Part shown: piece by piece, positions 1 to 5,168 of the stretch
How the letters are laid out: every line of letters begins with the position of its first letter
Position numbering within the stretch: position 1 is the first letter of the stretch
NCBI GenBank assembly: GCA_031289235.1
Contig: JAITPU010000068.1
Span: 1 to 5,386, forward strand
Direction: 5' to 3'
Source: Eubacteriales Family XIII. Incertae Sedis bacterium
Lineage (GTDB): Bacteria > Bacillota > Clostridia > Peptostreptococcales > Anaerovoracaceae
DNA length: 5,386 bases
Notes under the pieces: generated by a model
What the model was told of the DNA's origin: nothing
Database searches by the model: none
The model's input: the letters and a program-made list of their open reading frames with translations, nothing else
Program-made: the position numbers and the translations under genes

Positions 1-39
1 CGTTTTCAGTATCCGCGCTTCAACGCCGCCGCGCCTCAT
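1..39 (-). CDS. Partial start of an unidentified gene downstream of metG
   Basis: An ATG at 39-37 overlaps the metG TGA stop (41-39) by one base, giving the TGATG arrangement typical of translationally coupled genes. The frame stays open for the remaining 13 codons (MRRGGVEARILKT) to the window edge, and the other two minus-strand frames hit stops within this stretch. A GGAG lies upstream inside the end of metG but is about 13 nt from the ATG, so initiation would depend mostly on coupling. In many Bacillota metG is followed by tatD, but these residues do not resemble a TatD start (which normally has an early HxH motif), so I assign no function. The fragment is short and could be a chance open frame. 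Confidence 0.4.
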   Translation of the reverse strand, partial: MRRGGVEARILKT

Positions 40-1991
40 CAGCTTACTATTTCTCCGTGCGAGGCGTCCGCCGTCACGAAAGCGAAGCCTTCGCCGTCAT
101 CAGCGAAAAGGAGCATGCCCTTCGATTCCTGACCCCTGAGCATCCTCGGTTTCAGGTTCGCGACGACGACAACCTTTTTCCCCACGCAGTCCTCCGGTTT
201 GAAATTATCGGCCACGCCGGAAATCACCTGCCTTGTTTCATTTCCCATCTTCACTTGGAAGATCAGCAATTTATCCGCTCCACGATGCTTTTCGGCTTTT
301 TCGATTTCTCCCACGCGCAGGTCGAGTTTCGCGAAATCGTCGTATTCGATCTCGGGTTTTTGCTCCGGATATTCCTTTCCCGTTTCCTCCCCCGCCGCCG
401 CGCCGCCGGAACTTATTTCTTCCAGTCTGCTAAGTTCCTTGCTTATATTGATACGCGGGAATATGACCTTGCCTTTTTTCACGCGGACCGGGCCGGCTGA
501 GCCGATTTTTTCAAAGACCTTTGAGTCTTCCCACGCGGCGGCCTCGCCGCCGACGCCGAGCTGATCCCTTATCTTGTCCGCGGTGTTGTGCATGAACGGA
601 CATATCAGAATTGATATTATGCGCAGGGACTCAGCCAGATTATGCAGCGCGGCAAGCAACCTGCCGCGCTTCGCTTCGTCTTTTTCGAGGAGCCACGGCG
701 CGGTTTCGTCGATGTATTTGTTGGTGCGCCGGATCACGGCCCAAATCTCGTCCAGCGCGCAATTAAACGCGAAACGGTCCATATGCGCTTCCACCTTGCC
801 CGCCGCGGCGACAGCCGTTTTCTTCAGATCGGCGTCGGGACCTTCCTCAATTCCGGCCGGCGGAATCTCGCCGCCGTTGTACATCTCAATCATGGAAACC
901 GTCCTGCTCACCAGATTGCCGAGATCGTTCGCAAGATCGGAATTGATGCGCGTCAGCATCACTTCGTTTGTGTACAGGCCGTCCTGCCCGAAGCTATATT
1001 CCCTCAGCAGAAAATACTTGAGAGCGTCCACCCCGTAGCGTTCTATCAGCTTGACGGGATCCACCACGTTGCCCTTGGACTTGGACATTTTGCCGCCTTC
1101 CAGCAGCAGCCAGCCGTGACCCAGCACCTGTAAAGGCAGCGGCTCGTCTATGGACATGAGCATGGCGGGCCATATGACGGAATGGAAACGCACGATCTCT
1201 TTGCCGACCAAATGCACGTCCGCCGGCCAATATTTCTCATATTTGGAAGTATTATCCGGATAACCGAGCGCGGTTATGTAATTGGAAAGAGCGTCCAGCC
1301 AGACGTATATTACCTGGCTGCCGTCGATGGGCACGGGAATCCCCCAGTCGAAGGACGAGCGGGAAATGCACAGATCTTCCAGCCCCTGCTCCACGAAGCG
1401 CAGCATTTCATTCCTTCTCGAATCCGGCTTCAGAAACCCGCGATTGTTTTTCAGAAGCTCAATAATGCGATCCTGATATTTGGACAGACGGAAGAAATAT
1501 GCCGGCTCCTTCGCCAGATCCAGCGGCCCGCCGCAATCGGGGCATTTTCCGTCCGCGACCTGGGTCTCCGTCCAGAACGATTCACAGGGAGTGCAGTACA
1601 GGCCCTCGTATTCTCCCTTGTAGATATCTCCTTTTTCGTACATTTTTTTGAAGATTGCCTGCACGCGTTTCTTATGCCGCTCCTCAGTGGTGCGGATAAA
1701 ATCGTCGTAGGAAATCTCCATCGTCTTCCACAATTCTTTTATGCTCAGCACGATCTCGTCGACATGCTGCTGGGGCGTAATTCCTTTTTCCTGAGCGATC
1801 TTCTGTATTTTCTGCCCGTGCTCGTCCACGCCGGCAAGGAACATCACGTCGTATCCCGTCATGCGTTTGAACCGCGCCATGGCGTCCGCCATCACCGTGC
1901 AATATGTGTGGCCGACGTGCAGGTTTGCGCTGGGGTAATAAATCGGGGTGGTAATGTAATATACTCCCTTATCCCGCTTATCCTTCGCCAT
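39..1991 (-). CDS. metG: Methionyl-tRNA synthetase (type with C-terminal tRNA-binding domain)
   Basis: Cytosolic class I aminoacyl-tRNA synthetase that activates methionine with ATP and charges initiator and elongator tRNA-Met. The 650-residue protein shows, in order: the Rossmann-fold catalytic start YYITTPIYYP; the HIGH-type signature HVGH (25-28); a zinc knuckle with two CxxC pairs (C133, C136, C150, C153) in the connective insert; the WLDALSNYI segment (231-239); and KMSKS (301-305). These are followed by the helical anticodon-binding domain (about 350-480, with NDLGNLVSR and APWLL), a variable Gly/Ala/Glu-rich linker (about 515-545), and an EMAP/Trbp111-like OB-fold tRNA-binding domain (about 548-650) that normally supports dimerisation and tRNA affinity. 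The length is normal for this form. I chose the ATG at 1991: AGGAG at 2002-1998 sits 6 nt before it, and the predicted transcription start lies near 2020. An in-frame ATG at 2024 would add 11 residues but would be upstream of that start site, and the ATG at 1997 abuts the AGGAG. All catalytic motifs are intact, so it should be functional. Confidence 0.97.
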   Translation of the reverse strand: MAKDKRDKGVYYITTPIYYPSANLHVGHTYCTVMADAMARFKRMTGYDVMFLAGVDEHGQKIQKIAQEKGITPQQHVDEIVLSIKELWKTMEISYDDFIRTTEERHKKRVQAIFKKMYEKGDIYKGEYEGLYCTPCESFWTETQVADGKCPDCGGPLDLAKEPAYFFRLSKYQDRIIELLKNNRGFLKPDSRRNEMLRFVEQGLEDLCISRSSFDWGIPVPIDGSQVIYVWLDALSNYITALGYPDNTSKYEKYWPADVHLVGKEIVRFHSVIWPAMLMSIDEPLPLQVLGHGWLLLEGGKMSKSKGNVVDPVKLIERYGVDALKYFLLREYSFGQDGLYTNEVMLTRINSDLANDLGNLVSRTVSMIEMYNGGEIPPAGIEEGPDADLKKTAVAAAGKVEAHMDRFAFNCALDEIWAVIRRTNKYIDETAPWLLEKDEAKRGRLLAALHNLAESLRIISILICPFMHNTADKIRDQLGVGGEAAAWEDSKVFEKIGSAGPVRVKKGKVIFPRINISKELSRLEEISSGGAAAGEETGKEYPEQKPEIEYDDFAKLDLRVGEIEKAEKHRGADKLLIFQVKMGNETRQVISGVADNFKPEDCVGKKVVVVANLKPRMLRGQESKGMLLFADDGEGFAFVTADASHGEIVS

Positions 1992-1997
1992 TTCCAT

Positions 1998-2002
1998 CTC
2001 CT
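1998..2002 (-). promoter_or_regulatory. metG ribosome-binding site
   Basis: AGGAG on the minus strand, preceded by an A-run (AAAAAGGAG), ends 6 nt before the ATG at 1991. The in-frame ATG at 1997 directly abuts it, and the in-frame ATG at 2024 lies upstream of it, so this site decides the start. Confidence 0.8.
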
Positions 2003-2027
2003 TTTTCGCAAGAATTACCAGCATAAC

Positions 2028-2057
2028 AGTATAGCATAAAAAGAATAAAATTATAAA
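2028..2057 (-). promoter_or_regulatory. Predicted metG promoter (extended -10)
   Basis: On the minus strand TATACT (2033-2028) is preceded by TGC, giving the extended -10 element TGCTATACT. The -35 position is weak (TTTATA at 2057-2052, 18-nt spacer), which is usual when an extended -10 is present. Predicted transcription starts near 2020, giving a leader of about 29 nt before the ATG at 1991. The -35 region lies inside the T-tract of the upstream terminator. No T-box or S-box features were seen, so the gene looks constitutively expressed. Confidence 0.6.
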
Positions 2058-2085
2058 GGCAAAACCTCCGACCGGAAGCTTTGCC
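2038..2085 (-). terminator. Rho-independent-like terminator between the dehydrogenase and metG
   Basis: On the minus strand GGCAAA (2085-2080) pairs with TTTGCC (2063-2058). The interior can pair further through an imperfect stem closing on TCC/GGA. The hairpin is followed by a T-rich tract (2057-2038). The plus-strand flank is not T-rich, so it should act on minus-strand transcripts coming from the dehydrogenase gene, ending them before metG. It lies about 180 nt past the dehydrogenase stop, so the mRNA would have a long 3' untranslated region. The inner stem has mismatches, which lowers confidence. Confidence 0.5.
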
Positions 2086-2110
2086 CATAAATCATTGTTA
2101 CTATTCAGAG

Positions 2111-2168
2111 GTAGACGTCAACAGAACCGGAAGCGGAGTGTACGCTCCGTTTCACATGTTGACGCTAC
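2111..2168. repeat. 58-nt nested imperfect inverted repeat
   Basis: The outer arms are GTAG-a-CGTCAACA (2111-2123) and TGTTGACGCTAC (2157-2168), pairing over 12 bp with one bulged A. Inside them sits a second hairpin (2131-2152): AAGCGGAG and CTCCGTTT around the loop tgtacg, 8 bp including one G-T wobble. Both strands can fold. It lies between the dehydrogenase and its terminator and has no adjacent T-run, so it is more likely a REP/MITE-like intergenic repeat or an RNA-stabilising structure than a terminator. Confidence 0.6.
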
Positions 2169-2214
2169 GCGCCGATATGTGCCCTGCGGCCCTCAATATG
2201 CCCGCAAAGTCGCT

Positions 2215-2232
2215 CTGCGGAAAGCCCCGCAG
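2215..2232. repeat. Small GC-rich hairpin downstream of the dehydrogenase gene
   Basis: CTGCGG (2215-2220) and CCGCAG (2227-2232) form a perfect 6-bp inverted repeat with a 6-nt loop. It begins about 37 nt after the dehydrogenase stop but is not followed by a T-run on the minus strand, so it is not a convincing intrinsic terminator. It could protect the mRNA 3' end. With the larger inverted repeat at 2111-2168 it accounts for much of the GC-rich part of the 2025-2268 gap, in which I see no coding region. Confidence 0.4.
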
Positions 2233-2268
2233 CCAACCCCTCTGCCGCTGTCATCTCCGCTGCGTTTG

Positions 2269-3444
2269 TTATTTCGACTTGTAATAAATCATGAACACAT
2301 CTATCCAGCGCAGTTTTTTCAGCCCGCCGAGGGGAACTTCGTGCTCATAGGCTTCGCCGGTTGCGCGTTTCGCCATAAGCTCAAGATTGTCGCCGTTTAC
2401 GCCAAGTTCACTCAGCGTAGCGGGAAGGCCTAACTTGTTAAAGAATTCACGCAGCCGGGCAATCCCTTCAAGCACGACGGCATCCTTGTCGCGATGGCTG
2501 CGCACTCCCATGACATTCACCGCGAACTGCACGAAGATATCAATGTTATCCTTGTAGACATATTCCATCCAATTAGGCGTCAGCACTGCGAGTCCGGCTC
2601 CGTGAGCCACATCGTAAAGCGCGCTGAGTTCGTGTTCCATGCCGTGGCAGGCCCAATCATGCTCGCGGCCAAGCCCAAGAAGGTCGTTATGGGCGATAGA
2701 GCCGCTGAAGCCGATTTCGGCCCAAGCGTCGTAATTTTCCGGATCTTCGTATACGATAGGCGCGTTCTTCATGACAGTGCGCAACGTCGCCTCGCATAGA
2801 CCATCCGTCAGATCGGTGTGGCGCGTAGTGGTAAAATAACGCTCGAAAACATGACTCATCATATCGGCAGCGCCGTTCGCGATCTGATTCTTCGGCAGTG
2901 TGAAAAACAGCTCGGGGTTTATCACGCCGAGCACGGGACGGATATGAAAATCGTCAAACCCGATTTTCCTCTGCTTTTCTTCGTTAGTGATAACACTGGA
3001 AACGCTGGATTCGCTGCCGGCGGCGGGCAGCGTAAGCAAGGCCGCCACATAAAGGGCTTTTTCTATCGGTTCCTTCTGCTCATAGACTTCCCAGACGTCA
3101 CCTTCATAAAAAACGCCGATCGCTATGGCTTTGGCGGAATCAATGACGCTGCCGCCGCCCACGGCGAGAATAAGCTCCACCTCTTCCTTCTTGCAGAGTT
3201 CAATCCCTTCGTAAACCAGCTCCAGCCGGGGATTTGGCTTTACTCCGCCCAGCTCGACGAATTCAACCTCGGCGTTTCTCAGCGATTCGACGACGCGATC
3301 ATACAGACCGCTCTCTTTTATGCTGCCGCCGCCGTAATGCAGCAGCACTTTATTCGCGTACGGTTTTATCTCTTCGCCGACCCTTTCCTCATAGCCTTTA
3401 CCGAACAGAATGCGCGTCCAATTTTGAAAATCGTAATTAAGCAT
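2269..3444 (-). CDS. Iron-type (group III) alcohol/butanol dehydrogenase, BdhA/YqhD type
   Basis: Cytosolic NAD(P)H-dependent oxidoreductase that interconverts aldehydes and primary alcohols such as butanal/butanol, usually for redox balance in fermentation or aldehyde detoxification. The 391-residue length is typical. The N-terminal dinucleotide domain has YGGGSIKESGLYD (37-49) and the signature GGGSVIDSAKAIA (96-108). The C-terminal helical domain carries the metal ligands D194, H198, H267 and H281 in ADMMSHVFE and CHGMEHELSALYDVAHGAG. These match in type and numbering the metal ligands I recall for E. coli YqhD. The GGGS near residue 40 resembles the NADPH-preferring members, but cofactor and substrate are inferred. 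The start at 3444 is firm: GGAGGTGA lies 7 nt upstream. It has its own promoter after the transporter permease and a terminator before metG, so it is probably monocistronic. No defect is visible. The symbol bdhA or yqhD would be plausible but is not certain enough to assign. Confidence 0.93.
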   Translation of the reverse strand: MLNYDFQNWTRILFGKGYEERVGEEIKPYANKVLLHYGGGSIKESGLYDRVVESLRNAEVEFVELGGVKPNPRLELVYEGIELCKKEEVELILAVGGGSVIDSAKAIAIGVFYEGDVWEVYEQKEPIEKALYVAALLTLPAAGSESSVSSVITNEEKQRKIGFDDFHIRPVLGVINPELFFTLPKNQIANGAADMMSHVFERYFTTTRHTDLTDGLCEATLRTVMKNAPIVYEDPENYDAWAEIGFSGSIAHNDLLGLGREHDWACHGMEHELSALYDVAHGAGLAVLTPNWMEYVYKDNIDIFVQFAVNVMGVRSHRDKDAVVLEGIARLREFFNKLGLPATLSELGVNGDNLELMAKRATGEAYEHEVPLGGLKKLRWIDVFMIYYKSK

Positions 3445-3451
3445 CTTTCCG

Positions 3452-3459
3452 TCACCTCC
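3452..3459 (-). promoter_or_regulatory. Strong ribosome-binding site of the dehydrogenase
   Basis: GGAGGTGA on the minus strand is a full match to the anti-Shine-Dalgarno sequence, with 7 nt to the ATG at 3444. It fixes the start and suggests high translation. Confidence 0.85.
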
Positions 3460-3490
3460 GTTTTTATGATATGATAAGTTTAAAACATTG

Positions 3491-3502
3491 ATCAGTCCTG
3501 AT
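3491..3502. promoter_or_regulatory. Operator-like palindrome at the dehydrogenase transcription start
   Basis: ATCAG-TC-CTGAT is a perfect 5-bp inverted repeat with a 2-nt centre. It lies immediately downstream of the -10 box (3511-3506) and covers the predicted start near 3499. A dimeric repressor bound here would block initiation. The two-nt centre is too small for a stable RNA hairpin, which favours a DNA-binding role. The palindrome is short and the binding protein is unknown. Confidence 0.35.
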
Positions 3503-3505
3503 ATT

Positions 3506-3535
3506 ATTATACACGAAAAAACCGCGTATTGGCAA
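3506..3535 (-). promoter_or_regulatory. Predicted sigma-70-type promoter of the dehydrogenase
   Basis: TTGCCA (3535-3530) and a consensus TATAAT (3511-3506) are separated by 18 nt. This places transcription near 3499 and gives a leader of about 55 nt. The -35 box starts only 8 nt beyond the permease stop codon. No clear terminator separates the permease from the dehydrogenase, so some read-through from the transporter genes is possible. Confidence 0.75.
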
Positions 3536-3542
3536 CTATCTA

Positions 3543-4208
3543 TTAATAATAAGACAATTTTTTTTCAATAAAACGAAACAACTGGATAATCACAAACGTA
3601 AAGGCCAGGTATATCAGCGCCGCAATTACATAAGCGGTCACGTTCATGTCCCTGGAAACCGACACCACCGCGTTTCTCAGTATCTCCCCGACAGCGATGA
3701 CCGAGCAAAGGGCTGTATCCTTGATTAGGTTGATGGCCTCGTTCCCCGTAGGCGGCAGTATCGTCCTCGCCGCCTGAGGCAGGATCACCCAGCGCATGCT
3801 CTTCCATCGCGTCATGCCAAGCGCATTTGCCGCTTCATACTGCCCCCTGTCCACAGACTGGATCCCCGCTCTGAAGATCTCGGTAAAATACGCGGCGTAA
3901 TTCACGACGAAGGTGACGTGGCATGCGACGAGCGGCTGAAACGAGACCAGCTTGCCTGTAACCGCAGGCAGGCCGTAATAGACGAAAAAAAGCTGCAAAA
4001 GCAACGGAGTTCCCCGAAATATCCACGTATACACACCGAGCAGCAGACGGACACTCCTGAATCGGCCCAATTTTCCAAGTGCGCAAAAGAGACCCAGCGG
4101 GATCGCGAAAAATAATGTCACCCAATAAATTTGCAGGGTGACACCGACACCCTGCAAAACAAACTCCTCAACTTTAAAAATATATTCAAAATATGTAAAT
4201 CCTGTCAT
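3543..4208 (-). CDS. Polar amino-acid ABC transporter permease (HisM/GlnP family)
   Basis: Inner-membrane subunit of an amino-acid importer. It forms the channel, accepts substrate from the binding lipoprotein encoded just upstream, and couples to an ATPase. The 221 residues are typical for the His/Glu/Gln/Arg/opine family. Hydrophobic segments lie near 21-43, 56-80, 92-112, 160-178 and 190-211, consistent with about five transmembrane helices. The N-terminal GVGVTLQIYWVTLFFAIPLG and the FRGTPLLLQLFFVYYGLP stretch (64-81) are family hallmarks. The cytoplasmic EAA loop is at 124-144 (EAANALGMTRWKSMRWVILP), followed by PPTGNEAINLIKDTAL (152-167). The gene begins 3 nt after the stop of the binding-protein gene, and its own Shine-Dalgarno is weak, so translation is probably coupled. 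A single permease of this family normally works as a homodimer. No ATPase gene follows; the next gene is the dehydrogenase. Substrate cannot be read from the sequence. Confidence 0.93.
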   Translation of the reverse strand: MTGFTYFEYIFKVEEFVLQGVGVTLQIYWVTLFFAIPLGLFCALGKLGRFRSVRLLLGVYTWIFRGTPLLLQLFFVYYGLPAVTGKLVSFQPLVACHVTFVVNYAAYFTEIFRAGIQSVDRGQYEAANALGMTRWKSMRWVILPQAARTILPPTGNEAINLIKDTALCSVIAVGEILRNAVVSVSRDMNVTAYVIAALIYLAFTFVIIQLFRFIEKKLSYY

Positions 4209-4211
4209 ATT

Positions 4212-5168
4212 TTACCGATTTTCCAGATTTTCTATATCCTGCTGGCTCAGCTTATCAATATCGCGGATCACGATATTTTCACCGAACCATTTATCCGCGA
4301 TTCCTTCGACAGCACCGTTCTGCTGCAATACGTCCAGCGCCCCATCAATAGCTTCGCGCAGCGCGACTGCGTCTTTCGGGCAGCCGATGCCGTAGTATTC
4401 CGCGGTCAGCGTCTCGTCGAGCACTCGATATGTATCGGGCTGCTGCGTCATAATGTAGTTGATCAGCACCCTGTCTACCGCGACGGCGGCTATCCTGTTG
4501 CTTACGCTGAGATCCATCAGCGCGTTCTGATATTCATCGTAGGTTCTCAATTCAGCCAGTGACGCGTCCTGATATTCGTCATAGATTTTCAGCTCAGCCA
4601 GTGAACTGAAAAACATATCATCAGCGCGGATGGCGGCCTCCGCCGCGCTTTCCACCTGGCAGCCTATAACTAATCCCGCCAGATCAGCCTTCGCTTTTAT
4701 GTCTGAATCCGCCCTCACAACAATGACTTGCTCGTTTTTCAGATAGGGTTTTGTAAATTCCACCTGCTTATTCCTCTCAGCGGTGATGGTATATCCGTTC
4801 CATATCACGTCTATATTGCCGTTGCTCAGTTCCAGCTCCTTGGTTCTCCAGTCGATAGCCTTCACTTCCAACTTGACGCCTATATAGTCCGCGACGGCAT
4901 TCGCCAAGTCGATATCGAAACCGACTACTCTGCCGCCGATATCTCGAAATCCCATCGGCGCGAAAGTATCGTCGCAGCCGATCACAAGCACGCCTTTCTC
5001 CATAATATTTGACAATGACGCGTCCGACGAAGAAGGCGGAACGGACGCGCCCGACGGAGAAGACGTGTCTGCCGGAGAAGACGCGTCCGGCTTACCTCCG
5101 CAGCCTACTACGGCAAATACGCCGGCTATCAATATCAAAATCAACAAAAAACTCATCTTTCTACGCAT
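4212..5168 (-). CDS. Amino-acid ABC transporter substrate-binding lipoprotein
   Basis: Family 3 extracellular solute-binding protein, which captures an amino acid outside the membrane and delivers it to the permease encoded 3 nt downstream. A lipoprotein signal is clear: positive start MRRK, hydrophobic core (6-21) and lipobox VVGC with C23 as the lipidated residue. A Ser/Pro-rich tether follows (24-52). The mature domain starts near 53 (NIMEKGVLVIGCDDTFAPMG) and contains VGFDIDLANAVA (82-93) and the signature NIDVIWNGYTITAERNKQVEFTKPY (118-142). By family analogy R132 binds the ligand alpha-carboxylate and D232 in AVAVDRV its amino group. At 318 residues it is longer than most relatives (about 250-280), owing to the tether and a 14-residue tandem duplication at 189-202/203-216. 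The start at 5168 keeps the basic n-region; the upstream GAAAGAGAGAGAT is a weak purine-rich ribosome site. Frame and ligand motifs are intact, so it is probably functional. The exact substrate is unknown. Confidence 0.93.
   Translation of the reverse strand: MRRKMSFLLILILIAGVFAVVGCGGKPDASSPADTSSPSGASVPPSSSDASLSNIMEKGVLVIGCDDTFAPMGFRDIGGRVVGFDIDLANAVADYIGVKLEVKAIDWRTKELELSNGNIDVIWNGYTITAERNKQVEFTKPYLKNEQVIVVRADSDIKAKADLAGLVIGCQVESAAEAAIRADDMFFSSLAELKIYDEYQDASLAELRTYDEYQNALMDLSVSNRIAAVAVDRVLINYIMTQQPDTYRVLDETLTAEYYGIGCPKDAVALREAIDGALDVLQQNGAVEGIADKWFGENIVIRDIDKLSQQDIENLENR
4521..4604 (-). repeat. 42-bp in-frame tandem duplication inside the binding-protein gene
   Basis: Two adjacent 42-bp units (4604-4563 and 4562-4521, in reading order) encode SLAELKIYDEYQDA and SLAELRTYDEYQNA. 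By direct comparison 35 of 42 bases match, and all seven differences are transitions: four silent, three giving K/R, I/T and D/N. Relatives normally have one such strand-helix segment before the conserved AVxVD strand, so one copy is extra. The reading frame is kept. Confidence 0.92.
5017..5091 (-). repeat. 18-bp degenerate repeats encoding the lipoprotein tether
   Basis: On the plus strand, units gacgcgtccgacgaagaa (5017-5034), gacgcgcccgacggagaa (5044-5061) and gacgtgtctgccggagaa (5062-5079), plus a partial unit gacgcgtccggc (5080-5091), recur with an 18-bp period and one 9-bp interruption. In the protein they give the six-residue pattern DASSPA, DTSSPS and later SSSDAS. This suggests the Ser/Pro-rich spacer after the lipidated cysteine grew by slippage. 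Confidence 0.65.

Noticed and set aside
57..1133. Several plus-strand open frames of about 120-165 codons near the left end
   Set aside because: All lie within metG on the opposite strand and look like products of its codon bias (Pro-, Arg- and Ser-rich runs), with no recognisable domain.
1182..2039. Long plus-strand open frame of 285 codons
   Set aside because: It lies wholly antisense to metG, whose HVGH, CxxC, KMSKS and tRNA-binding motifs are unmistakable. The antisense protein resembles no family I recognise and has no ribosome-binding site that stands out.
2025..2268. Possible T-box or SAM riboswitch controlling metG
   Set aside because: No T-box GGTGGNACC sequence, specifier stem or S-box pattern was found, and the predicted metG leader is only about 29 nt.
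2095..2433. Possible small genes in the metG-dehydrogenase gap on the plus strand (frames starting at 2081 and 2095)
   Set aside because: They have no convincing ribosome site, run through the inverted repeat and continue into or towards the dehydrogenase antisense strand. Residue composition is not protein-like.
2818..3474. Plus-strand open frame of 218 codons
   Set aside because: It is antisense to the dehydrogenase, whose cofactor and metal-binding motifs are all in the minus-strand frame. It also runs through the dehydrogenase ribosome site and part of its leader.
3512..3535. Terminator after the permease, suggested by a T-run after CGCGG on the minus strand
   Set aside because: No stem of useful length precedes the T-run; the sequence is better explained as the dehydrogenase promoter spacer.
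4521..4604. CRISPR-like or mobile repeat
   Set aside because: There are only two direct units with no spacers, they keep frame and encode conserved family residues, so this is an intragenic duplication.
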